From: Owenia fusiformis
Taxonomy: Eukaryota > Annelida > Polychaeta > Sabellida > Oweniidae
Length of the DNA stretch: 64,000 nucleotides
Direction: 5' to 3'
Assembly (NCBI GenBank): GCA_903813345.2
Contig: CAIIXF020000001.1
Span: 28,511,915 to 28,575,914, forward strand
Below, piece after piece: positions 47,501-58,008 of the stretch; within the stretch, counting starts at the first letter, position 1, and every line of letters begins with the position of its first letter. The position numbers and the translations under genes were made by a program. The notes beneath the pieces were generated by a model. That model was not told the origin of the DNA, made no database searches, and was given only the letters and a program-made list of their open reading frames with translations.

Positions 47501-50500
47501 GCATTCTCTACAAATTGCTCACTATATGTACGCGTTAATTTTTTACCGTTTTTGAGATATTTGACGCCAAAAATCGGCAAAAATTGGTCATTTTTCAACT
47601 TGCTTCAAATGAACCAGATTTTTTTTTAAAAATCATCTACAAGATCTCAGGAACTCAAATATGTCCTTACTTTTGACATCTGACCTTTGGTTGACCTTCG
47701 GTGGCCTTCGAAAGGTAAAAAAAGTCGTTTTTTCAAATTGATTTTCTGGATTCAAATTTAGGTATATTTGATCACAAAGGACCCACTGAGGTCAAAAAAG
47801 TAAAATTTGCAAGGTCAAAGGTCAAGGTCATCAAACTAAATCACAAACTGTGTTTTCTAAGTTTCTCAAAATTGAAGACTACAAATCAATATTTTTTCAT
47901 GAAAGTCAGGATATATATTCCTCTATAGGTTCTACACATATTAGCAATTGACTATTTATTAAAATTGTGTACCAGTTTTGAGATATTGGAACTCAAAAAC
48001 TGAAAAAAGGTCAAATTTCGAAACTTTTCAAGACTAAATTTCAACTTGCTTCAAATTGACCAATTTTTTTTTTGAAACTCATCTACAAGTTCTCAGGATT
48101 CCAAATCTAACCTTACTTTTGACCTTTGGTTGACCTTCAGTGACCTCCGAAAGGTAAAAAATTGATTTTTCAAATCGATTTTCTGGATTCAAATTTAGGT
48201 ATATTTATTCACAAAAAACCTTCTGAGGTCTAAAAAAGTAAAATTTGCAAGGTCAAAGGTCAAGGTCATCAAATGAAATCACAAACTGTGTTTTCTAAGT
48301 TTCTCAAAATTGGAGACTACAAATCAATATTTTTAAATGAAAGTCAGAATATATATTCCTCTATAGGTTCTACACATATTAGCAATTGACTATTTATTAA
48401 AATTGTGTACCAGTTTTGAGATATTAGAACTCAAAAACTGAAAAAAGGTCAAATTTCGAAACTTTGCAAGACTAAATTTCAACTTGCTCTAAATTGACCA
48501 AACTTTTTTTTAAAAAGCATCTACAGGATCTCAGGAATCCAAATCTGACCTTACTTTTGACCCCTGACCTTACTTTTGACCCCTGACCTTTAATTGACCT
48601 TCGGAAGGGAAAAAAAAGTTGATTTTTTAAATCGATTTTCTGGATTCAAATTTAAGTATATTTGATCACAAAAGAGCTACTGAGGTGAATTAAAGTAAAA
48701 TTTGCAAGATCAAAGGTCAAGGTCATCAAATTAAATCACCAACTGTGTTTTCGAAGTTTCTAAGTTTTGGTGACTACAAATCAATATTTTTTCATGAAAG
48801 TCAGGATATATATTCCTCTATACTTTCTACACATATTAGCAATTGACTATTTATTAAAATTGTGTACCAGTTTTGAGATATTAGGACTCAAAAACTGAAA
48901 AAGGTCAAATTTCCAAACTTTTCAAGACTAAATTTCAACTTGCTTCAAATTGACCAAACTTTTTTTTTTTAATCATCTACAAGTTGCCTGGTGTTAGTAT
49001 ATGACCCTAGATTTGAGATTTGACCTTTGGCTGACCTTCAAATTGCCAAAAACGCCTACAGGGCCTCCGTAAGATTGCTTGCAATCTTAAATCTCTAGTT
49101 CTTCTTATTCTTATTCTATCAAAGCATTTTTCTCCTACTTCCAACTAGCTTTCAACTACTTACTATATGCTCCTACTAGGAACCTCGGCTGAAATTGGGG
49201 GGAAAGAAATTTTTATCTAGGTCAAGGTCAAAGGTCAAAATCTAGGTCAAATCTAAGTTTTTTTTCAAGTTTCTCAAGTTTGTCATTATACTTCATTATT
49301 TCTTGCGATGAATTAAACTGAAACTACATTTAAGTATTCTATACAAATTGTTCACTATATGTCAGCATTAAATTTTTACCGTTTTTGAGATATTTGACCT
49401 CAAAAAACGGTCAAAAGAGGTCATTTTTCAACTTGCTTCAATCTGACCAATTTTTTTCTAAAAATCATCTACAACTTCTCAGGAGTCCAAATCTGACTTC
49501 AGATTTGACCTTTGACCTTTAGTTGACCTTCAGTGACCTTCGAAAGGTCAGAAAAGTTGATTTTTCAAATTAAGTCTTTGGATTCAAATTTAGGTCAGTC
49601 TAATTACAAAAACCCTACTGAGGTCTAAAAAAGTAAAAATTTTAAGGTCAAAGGTCAAGGTCATCAAATTAGGTCACAAACTGTGCTATCTAAGTTTCTC
49701 ATAGTACTACAAATCAATATTTTTAATTGAAAGTCAAGATATACATTCCTCTAAGGGTTCTACACATATTAGCAATTGACTATTTATTAAAATTTTGTCC
49801 CAGTTTTGAGATATAAGAGCTCAAAAACTGAAAAAGGTCAATTTTTCAAAGTTTATAAGGTCAAATTTTAACTTGCTTCAAATTCACCGGACTTTTTTTT
49901 AAAAATCATCTACAACTTCTCAGGAGTTCATATTTAACCTCAGATTTGACATTTGACCTTTAGTTCACCTTCAGTGACCTTCGAAAGGTCAGAAAAGTTG
50001 ATTTTTCAAATAGAGTTTTTGGGTTCAAATTTAGGATAAGCCTAATCATAAAAGACCCACTGAACTCTAAAACAGTAAAATTTTCAAGGTCAAGGGTCAC
50101 GGTTATCAAATTAGGTCAAAGATCAAAAATTAGGTCAAATCTGTATTTTTTTCAAGTTTCTCAACTTTGTCCTTATACTTCATTATTTCTTGCGATGAAT
50201 TAAACTGAAACTACATTTTAGTATTTTCTACAAATTGTTCACTAGATGTCAGCATTAAATTTTAACCGTTTTTGAGATATTTGACGTCGAAAAACGGTCA
50301 AAAAAGTCATTTTTCAACTTGCTTCAATCTGACCAATTTTTTTTTTAAAAATCATCTACAAGTTCTCAGGAGTTCACATCTGACTTCAGATTTGATATTT
50401 GTCCTTTAGTTGACCTTCAAATTGTCAAAAATGCCTAAGAGGGCCTCCGTGAGATTGCTTGCAATCTTAAAAGTCTAGTTGTAATTGTTCTTCATCATAG

Positions 50501-51738
50501 TAATGTAAACAATTGATTAGCTCTGTGTCAAGATGCCACAACTCACCATTATCTATTTCAAAAAAGAAGCTATTGATATTTCAAACTAATGTATATGTAT
50601 CTTGTATGAAATATTCCTAATTCTGATTGCAGGGCTGCAGGAGACCCCCCTCCTGCATGCAATTTGGCAGGGCAATTTAGACCTGGTCAGCCATCTATTA
50701 AAGCACAAGGCTGATCATAGCCAGAAAGACTCTCGTGGTGTGACCCCTATAAAGCAAGCCTGTCAGCATGGTACTCTTGCAATGGTGAAGGATCTACTTG
50801 ACAATGGAGTGGATATTAATGAGACCACTGTCCATAAGTTTACTCCCTTGCATCACGCAGTACTTGGTGGTAATGCAGACATTGTTGAGTATATACTAGA
50901 TGAGGGTGCTAACTTGAATGTACAGTCATATATGGGAGACACACCATTCCTCCTCGCAGTTAAGCTCAACCATATTGACATTGTGCAACTATTCCTAAGC
51001 AAGGATATAGACCTTAAGTTTGAGAAACAAGGAGAGAGGAGTCTTAGAGAGTCCCAGAGTTCTGAGATTATGAAGCTACTGCTAGATAAAGGCATATGTG
51101 CAATGGAGGTGGATGAATGGGGTGACTCAGTTTTCAAGTCCATAATAGCCCAGCTAAGGAGGGACTCTTCTGATGAGCCTTTTCAGGTTTTGAAGCAGAT
51201 GTGCAGCCATTATGGGTACAATAACCTTGGTAAGTGGCAGGATGTTGTGCTCCACATGGCTGTGTGGAATTGTGACATTGAGATGACTAAGCTGCTCCTT
51301 GAGGCTGGTGCCAACCCCAATGTCGCCCTAGACTCATACTATCCCTTGATAACTGCAATGGAAAACTATTCAGATGATATTTTTAAACTGTTGATACTTT
51401 ATGGTGCTGATATAAACCCCACCAAAGGTGCTAATCCTTTTATCACTGGTTGCCAAGGAGATGGAACGTACCTTATGTTGAAGATCCTTTACACTGCTGG
51501 CTGTGACCTTGACCCCTTAAGGTCATGGATAGATGAAGGTAAAGCAGTTCAGAAACTGCAAACTGACGATGTTGTTACATGGAGTTGGATTCAGGATGTT
51601 GTGTCTCAGCCACGCTCATTGAAACAACTGTGTGGAATTGCAATCAGACAATTGCTACACCAACCCATCTATTCACCAACTGAGAAGCTTCCACTACCGA
51701 AACCCCTCAAAGAGTACCTATTGTTCGAAACTGAGTAA
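32582..51738 (+). CDS. Ankyrin-repeat and SOCS-box protein (ASB type)
   Basis: Exons 32582-32606, 37847-38057, 38468-38628 and 50633-51738 join in phase to give 500 residues. The first exon is only 25 bp (ATG, then QRYRHNR) and is the least certain, though its phase and basic composition continue smoothly into exon 2. About nine or ten ankyrin repeats follow. Typical cores are TPLHHAVLGGNADIVEYIL and VLHMAVWNCDIEMTKLLL, with the first at residues about 55-78. The last 42 residues are a SOCS box: SLKQLCGIAIRQLL, then LPLPKPLKEYLL. Such proteins recruit substrates to Elongin B/C-Cullin 5 ubiquitin ligases. The BC-box Leu-Cys pair is present, and the LPLP motif fits the Cul5 box. The third intron (12.0 kb) is almost entirely transposon array. 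Confidence 0.85.
32740..32900. repeat. GGGCC-rich segment ending in a 16-G run
   Basis: Several GGGCCC/GGCCCA blocks alternate with AAAATTTT, and an uninterrupted run of 16 G lies at 32884-32899. The following GCAGATCCGCCATTG looks like the end of a dispersed repeat. The run could form a G-quadruplex. Confidence 0.45.
33019..33130. mobile_element. 112-bp MITE with 5-bp target duplication
   Basis: The inverted ends CAGGGTTCTCAC and GTGAGAACCCTG enclose internal inverted TCCGGAGTCTAAA-type blocks. AACAG is repeated directly at 33014-33018 and 33131-33135. Confidence 0.7.
33638..34038. mobile_element. Fold-back element rich in GGGACA/TGTCCC
   Basis: AGCTAGCCCTACACCAATGG on the left is mirrored by CAGTGTACGGCTAGCT on the right. 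Many GGGACA/TGTCCC copies lie between them. It is in the first intron of the ankyrin-SOCS gene. Confidence 0.55.
34070..34140 (+). repeat. Possible tRNA-derived SINE head
   Basis: CAGTGATTGGTAAGA followed about 20 bp later by AAGTTCGAATCTTGG resembles a degenerate A box and B box of a tRNA-type RNA polymerase III promoter. No cloverleaf could be drawn, and a T-rich tract follows. Confidence 0.3.
34290..34770. repeat. About 160-bp tandem repeats related to the intron-3 array
   Basis: Two to three copies of a unit contain AAAAAGGTCTTTTGTCAACT and AAAATCATCTACAAGTT, with TGACCTTCAGTGACCTTCTC at the start. The same phrases recur throughout 38970-50478. Confidence 0.6.
35916..36406 (-). CDS. TIR-domain protein, terminal exon (antisense in an intron)
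   Basis: The exon starts after a strong acceptor (TTTTCTTTTTTAG) and ends with TAA at 35916. It encodes a TIR fold: NDFWLICNEKSEG stands where box 1 is expected, RGYLPWRDSKIKDSLSEL covers the box 2 region, and KKSKYFIVVFDTDF, then RLIPLVIGV and a C-terminal helical segment follow. TIR domains signal by self-assembly in Toll/MyD88-type immunity or act as NAD-cleaving enzymes. I cannot place the catalytic Glu with confidence. Either the upstream exons lie on the minus strand above 36406 (phase 1), or translation starts at the in-frame ATG at 36431, giving a 171-residue TIR-only protein. It sits inside intron 1 of the ankyrin-SOCS gene on the opposite strand. Confidence 0.65.
36925..37330. promoter_or_regulatory. 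Candidate promoter with CRE, NRF1-like palindrome and E-box
   Basis: Three TGACGTCA sites (CREB/ATF) occur at 36926, 37207 and 37245. A long palindrome CGTCTGCGCA/TGCGCAGACG lies at about 37152-37179, reminiscent of NRF1 half-sites. A CACGTG E-box is near 37304 and CCAAT near 37319. The two later CREs form an inverted pair inside ACGTCAGCGGG/CCCGCTGACGT. It is locally CpG-rich in an AT-rich intron. It could drive the TIR gene on the minus strand or an alternative ankyrin-SOCS transcript. Confidence 0.4.
38970..50478 (+). mobile_element. Array of seven Helitron-like units filling an intron
   Basis: Units end at 40089, 41637, 43525, 45452, 47273, 49098 and 50478. Each terminates with GGGCCTCC, a hairpin AGATTGC-TT-GCAATCT, about seven to ten bases, then CTAG followed by TT. 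That matches Helitron 3' ends (hairpin then CTRR, T target). Most begin near A|TCAAAGCA, consistent with a 5' TC. A palindrome AGGAGGCCCT...AGGGCCTCCT lies about 80 bp upstream of several starts (38970, 40095, 40146, 40197, 41653, 43550). It shares GGAGGCCCTC with the 3' end. Units are 1.1-1.9 kb and have no replicase/helicase ORF, so they are non-autonomous. The exact class is inferred. Confidence 0.6.
40090..40248 (+). repeat. Triplicated 51-bp palindromic stub
   Basis: AGGAGGCCCTCCTGAAAGGG, then CCTCCTATAGC and TTTTGTAGCTTTTCTTTATT occurs three times head to tail, starting at 40095, 40146 and 40197. The last copy carries one substitution (CCCTAC). This looks like repeated insertion or slippage of only the 5' end of the unit. 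Confidence 0.75.
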
Positions 51739-52330
51739 TTATTTCAAACTGAGAAACAAAAATCAAGAATCTCTCGTTTGTCAGTTATCCATGGTGGATG
51801 CACTAGGGACTCAAATATATATTCCAGCTTCATAGTTGTCATTTACAGTCATGTGTATCTGTACATGTATGTATGTTGATTGCTCAATGTACTGCTGCTG
51901 GAAATAGGTGAAATGCAATGTATAAAAAGTTAATGTTCAGTATTATGTGGAAAATGGTGCTTTTTAATGCTCTAAATAACCCAGAGTATGATGTGCATCA
52001 ATCAGCAGGGATTTGCCAGTGTAAAAATTTTTAAACGTGATAAAAATTAGAAGGAGCCAGAACTAAAAATGGTTATTTAGTATTTTCTTCTGTATTTTCA
52101 AATCCTGGCTACAGGTCTGATCATTCAATAAGGATAAACAATTTTTCTATGTTAATTCATTACTGTGCTATTGTAATTATATACATCTGTATTGTTAAAT
52201 CCAAAATGTTTTCTTTCTCAAAGTCTATTCTATTGAATGTTGAAAGTTGTTTCTGTTGCTTTTGAAATTTTGACTTTTAAGAATTTTTGTATAAATGTTT
52301 ATTTTAAATAAAACATTATTTGAAAGTTGT
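51739..52330 (+). other. 3' UTR of the ankyrin-SOCS gene
   Basis: Non-coding sequence follows the stop codon. AATAAA is at 52307-52312. From 52330 to 53150 I see no gene or clear repeat. Confidence 0.5.
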
Positions 52331-53157
52331 TATTTTGTCAAGATCAAATTTTGAGTTCTTGCCTTAAACTTAATTTGATGAAATTCAATGTCATTGAGTT
52401 CACCTACAGTATCCTTTCAAAACAGGAATACTTTCTGTCTGTTACCGAAAGTAAAACTTTATACAGAAGAAAACGTTATACAGTGCTGATTTGATCCAGA
52501 AATTGCTAGATCCAACTGTTCGAAAAAAATTACTGTTATAATTACTGTTGTTAAGTTAAAACTACAGTTTTGCAGTTAACTTTAAATTTAACTTGAAAAG
52601 TTTAAATGAAATATGACTGATGTATAAATGTATTTAGAAATTGTTTGAAATATGTCTGCTACTGATGTTATGTAATAGTATATTGCCAAGTCAAGTTTAA
52701 AACAAAATATATTACATGAATATTACTTAATTTTATAGTTATTTCCTATTTTTTCCCAAGCGTCAAAAAGATGGCGACTAAACTAGTTTTCATGAACTTT
52801 TTGTTTTCTAACTTGATAACGCTTGTTTCGGCAACATTTACAAAATGTGTCGACTTGACCTTACTAATTCCAGTTGCATATTTTGGTGGAGGAACATAAT
52901 ATCAAAAATTGTTTTTGCTAAGATAAATTAGGGGGTAGGTCACCATGTCCCATCTTGCAGTTTTTGCAATCTTCAGCATTCTCAGTGGTTCATAAGTGTA
53001 AAACCTTACATTTAGACAATCAATTTAATGGTGTTTCATTTAAATGTGAAATAAAAGTTGGTTACATATAGAAAAAATATGTTGAGATTCACTGACTACA
53101 TACATGTATTAGATCTTTATGTAGTATGAGCTACTGCTCTATGCAGTGTTGGCCTTT

Positions 53158-53290
53158 TTATGTCACCACCCCAAGTTGTGACATATTATTGTTAGAGTCT
53201 CCAATTTTTTGTAACATTGCGCTGGTAATAAATGGCTACTGTAACAAATGGCAGGTGTTGACATTTTGCTTGTTAATGCTTTGTTTATCA
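53158..53290 (+). repeat. Dispersed repeat beginning TATGTCACCACC, copy B
   Basis: TTTATGTCACCACC, then GTGACATATTATTGTTAGAG and AACAAATGGCAGG match the complement of 25240-25372 in order. Confidence 0.5.
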
Positions 53291-53809
53291 GTGTATTGAT
53301 TTTAAGAGGCTAATTTGGGAGACTCGGATTTCATTAAAACATTGAGTGGGAGATAATGTAGCTTAATGTTTCAATAAGACAATGAACAGGGGGATGGAGA
53401 TTATGCTATTTGTTCAATTAGGTTCGGGATAAAAACAGTGATATGTTGATCTTACCATTAATGATGGCTGGTTCAGAAGGGAAAGAGTATATGGTAAACA
53501 TGCATTTGAACAGGTAGCTAACATTCATGTAAACTTTACACAGCTTCTTTTTTTTATTACAAATAGTTTATAAATTTATTACATTTTCTTCATAACATTC
53601 TAAAGCAGCATTTCACTTTACAAAGCATGTCACACTGCACCTTTAACATATAAAACCTATCCATGTCTAATCTTTGTCTAATCTCAATATGTGTACAGTG
53701 AGAGAAAACAGTGCAGGTTGTGTAGAATATAGTACAGACTAGTTCAAACTTATACAGGCTACATGTAAAATACTCTGAAACATATACAGTATAAAGATAA
53801 AGGAGCTAA

Positions 53810-56800
53810 AGGCAAAGTGATAGAAAGATTTTTGATAAATAAAGAGTAGAAAGGTGATGAGAGAAAAAGAAATGAGAGAAGCAGAAATACAACGATTGTT
53901 AGAGATGAATGAAAATAGAAAGTGTGAATATTGGAACTAGAAATATTGAAAGAGAGTAAGTGAAAACATGATTAGAAAAAAGAGAGGTTTGATTATTAGA
54001 ATTTATAAGAAAATGTGTGATAAGTAGAAATAGAAAGATTGTAAATGAGAAAGTGTGATGGTTTGAAATAGAAGGATTGTTAGAGAAATAGTTAGACAGG
54101 TAGAAATAGAAAGGTTGTTAGAGAAGACTATGATGAGTAGAAATAGAAGGATTGTAAGACAGTAGCTGAGCTTGATAGAAATAGAAAGACTATAAAGAAA
54201 GTGTGATGATTTAGAATAGAAAGATTGTCAGAGAGAAAGTAAGATTGATAGAAATTGAAAGATTTGCAAATGAGAACGTGATGATTTGAAATAGACAGAT
54301 TGACAGATTGAGAAGTTTGAATAAGTAGATTTAGAAAATTTGTAAGAGAAAATTGTGATAAGTAGAAAGATTGTCAGAGAGAAAGTGAGGATTTGAAATA
54401 ATCAGATTGTCTGAGAAAAAAGAGAGTTAAGTAGAACTAAGAACTTGTTAAAGAAGATTGTGATAAGTATTAGAAAGCTTTTAAGGGAAAGTGTGATGAT
54501 TCAAAATAAAAATATTGTTATAGAGTGTGAGATAAGAAGTAGCAAGATTGTTACAGAAGATTGTGATAAGTAGATATAGAAAGATTGTAAGAGAGAAAGT
54601 GAGATAAGTAGCAAGATTGTGAGAAAGTAAAATCAAAATAGGAAGATTGTGATTGATAAGTGTGATGATTTAAAATAGAACGATTGTCTGAAAGAAAGTG
54701 AGATAAGTAGAACTAGAAAGATTGTTAGAGAATATTGTGATAAGTAGAGATTAGAAAGATTGTTAGAGAAAGTGTAATGTTTTGACATAGAAAGATTGTC
54801 AGAAAGAAAGAGTTATGTATGTAGAACTAGAAAGATTGTAAGAGAAGATTGTGATAAGTAGAAATAGGAAGACTGCAAGAGAAAGTGATACTTTGAAATA
54901 TAAAGATTGTTAGAGAGAGAGCGTGAGATAAGGAGATTGTAAGGGAAAATCGTAATAGTGGAAATAGAAAGATTGTAAGAGAGAAAGTGGGGTTGTAAGA
55001 GAAAGTGTGATAATTTGATATATAAACATTGTTACATCGAGAGAGAGAGAGAGTGAGATCGATAGAAATAGAAAGATTGTATGAGGGAAAGTGTGGTAAT
55101 TTGAAATAGAAGGATTGTCGGAAAGAAAGAGTGAGATATGTAGAAATAGAAAGGTTGTTAGAGAAGGTTGTGATAAATAGAAAGATTATAAGAGAGAAAG
55201 TGAGATTAGATAGAAAAAGTGTTACAGAAAATTGTTAGTGAGAGAGTGAAATAAGCAGAAATAGAAAGATTGTTAGAAAAGATTGTAATAAGTAGAAAAG
55301 GAAAGATTGTAAAGGAGAGAGATTGATAGAAATAGAAGTATTTTAAGAGAGAAAGTGTGATTGATAGCAATAGAAAGATAGTGTGATAATTTGATATACA
55401 AAGACTGTTAGAGAGAGATCAGTAGAACTAGAAAGATTGTTTGAGAAAGTGTAAAGATTTAACATAGAAAGATTTTCAGAAAGAAAGAGATATGTAGGAA
55501 TAAAAAGATTGTTAGAGATAAAGTAAGATAAGTAGAACGAGAAAGATTGTTAAAGAATATTGTGATAAGTAGAGATAGAAAGATTTTAAGAGAGAAAGTG
55601 AGATAAGGAGAAATAAAAAGTTTGTTTGATGAGATTGATAGAAATAGGAAGATAGTGAGAGAGAAAGTGTGATGATTTGAAATAGAAGAATTGTAAGTGA
55701 GAGAGTGAGATCATCAGAAATAGAAACATTGTAAGAGATAAAGTGAGATCGATAAAAAAGAAAGATTGTAAATGAGAGAGTGTGATAGATATAGATGGAG
55801 TAAAGGAGAAGGATATGAATCGAAATAGGAAGATTGAAAGTGTGATGATAAGAAATAAAGATTGTTGTAAAAGTATGAAAGGTTGAAGTATTGTAAAAGA
55901 GAAGGTGAAATTGTAAATTAGAAAGTGTGATGAACTGAAATACAAAGATCACAAAAGAGAAAATGAGATAGAAGTAGAGATAGAAAGAATGTAAGAGAGA
56001 AAGTGAGATAAGTAAAAACAGAAAGATTGTTAGAGAGAAAGCGAGAAAAACAGAAAAGGAACGAATGTTGGAGTAAAAATATGATAGGTAGAAAAAGAAA
56101 GATTTTTGTAGTGAGAACGTTTGATAAGTAGGAAAGAGATAATTAGACAAAGAAATGTAAGAGTAAAAGTATGATATGTGGAAATGCAAAGATTACAAGA
56201 GAAAGGGTAAGATAGGTAGAAATAGAAATATTGTTGAAGAGAAGGTTGAAATTGATAGAAATAGAAAGTCTGTAAATAAGAAAATCTGATGATATTAAAT
56301 AGAAAGATTGTCATAGAAAAAGTGAGGTATAAGTAGAAATAGAACGATTTTAAGAGCAAATTGAGACAAGTAGAAATAGAAAGATTACAGGGGAGAAAAT
56401 GAAATTGATAGAAGTAGAAAGATTGTAAATGAGAAAGTTTGATGATTTGAAATAGAAAAGTTGTCAAGAGAGAAGGTGGGATAAGTAGAAATAGAAATAT
56501 TGAAAGAGAGAAGGTGAAATTGATAGAGATAGAAAGATTGTACAAAGTGTGATGATTTGAAATAGAAAGATTGTCAGAGAAAGTGAGAAAATTAGAAATA
56601 AAAAGATTGTTACAGAGAAGGTGAGAGAAGTAGAAATAGAAAGATTATAAGAGTAAAATAGATAGTAATATATGATAGGTCAAAATAGAAATATTGCAAG
56701 AGAGAAGGTGAAATTGATAGAGATAGAAATTAGAAAGTGTGATGATTTGAAAGATTCTCAGAGAAAGTGAAACAATTAGGAGTAAATGATTGTTAGAGAG

Positions 56801-57345
56801 AAAGTGAGAGAAGTGAAAATAGAAAGATTGCAAGAAAGAAAGCGAGAAGTAGAAAAAGAAAGATTGTAAGGGTAAAAATATGATAGGTAGAAATAGAAAT
56901 ATCGAAGGAGAGAAGGTGAAATTAATAGAGATAGAAAGATTGTAACTTAGAAAGTATGATGATTTGAAAGAGAAAGATTGTCAGAGAAAGTGAGATTATT
57001 AGTAATAGAAAGCTTGTTAGAGAGAAAGTGAGAGAAGTGGAAATAAAAAGATTGCAAGGGAGAAAGTGAGAAGTAGAAAAAGAAAGATTGTAAGGGTAAA
57101 AATATGATAGAAATAGAAATATTGAAAGAGAGAGGGTGAAATTGATAGAGATAGAAAGATTGTAAATTAAAAAGTGTGATGATTTGAAATAGAAAGATTG
57201 ATAGAGACAAAGTGAGAGAAGTAGAAATAGAAAGATTGCAAGAAAGAAAGTGAGGTGAGTAGAAATAGAAAGATTGTAAGAGAGAAAGCGAGATGGGTAG
57301 AAACAGAAAGATAGTAAGGTATATATTTATAGAAAGAAAGGCAGA
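53810..57345 (+). repeat. 3.5 kb purine-rich degenerate satellite
   Basis: The plus strand is composed of imperfect phrases such as AGTAGAAATAGAAAGATTGT, AAGAGAGAAAGTGAGAT and GTGTGATGATTTGAAATAGA repeated throughout. The spacing is irregular, roughly 30-45 bp. The plus strand is almost free of C. The long open frames on the minus strand here are by-products of this composition. Confidence 0.85.
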
Positions 57346-57461
57346 AATTAAGATAGGAAAGTTTGATTGAAAGCATTACAAGAAAATACTTCACGGTTAT
57401 AGAAATGCGATAGCCATATATTCGTGATAATACTGAATTTGAATACAATAGTGTGGTGGTC

Positions 57462-57580
57462 TCTAAGTCGTGAAACAAGCCTGTCAAGTCATCTAAGCCG
57501 TGAAACAAGCCCGTCAAGTCATCTAAGCCGTGAAACAAGCCTGTCAAGTCATCTAAGCCGTGAAACAAGCCTCGTCAAGT
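57462..57580 (+). repeat. 30-bp minisatellite, four copies
   Basis: TCTAAGCCGTGAAACAAGCC, then TGTCAAGTCA recurs at 57462, 57492, 57522 and 57552. The last copy has a one-base insertion and then diverges. Confidence 0.85.
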
Positions 57581-58008
57581 TATCAACGCCTGACGTTGGG
57601 CTGTCAACGCTATACTTCAGAAGTATGTCTAGGTTAACCTAAACTGTAAAGCGAAGCATCACTACAAGTCTATACACTGTTATGGATCAATTGAGTATCT
57701 ACATCAGTATCAATATAACATTAACAACTACGATTTCAATTCTTCCGTAAACAACGTACATTGTGTACGTTTGTATTAATATAAATATGTTAAAGAACCG
57801 TCCAAGGCCCCGTGGGTTCGTTTGGCACTTTCACTGATTGAGCACTTGTGAATTTTTCTTCATAAGAATCGTTTGACACTAGCATCATACTTAAATCATT
57901 TAACAGTTAATGAACCAAAATAATTTCAAATATATATACATGTTCGATCACTTAAAGTGTTTAAGTAGGTATGAATGCATACTTTTACCTATACTTTATG
58001 TTAATTTG

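Noticed and set aside
55512-57568. Minus-strand ORFs up to 225 residues rich in Phe/Ser/Leu/Tyr
   Set aside because: They are translations of the pyrimidine strand of a satellite and have no splice sites, domains or normal composition.
57462-57580. Short regular repeats resembling a CRISPR array
   Set aside because: There are no variable spacers, the copies are contiguous, and the genome is eukaryotic.
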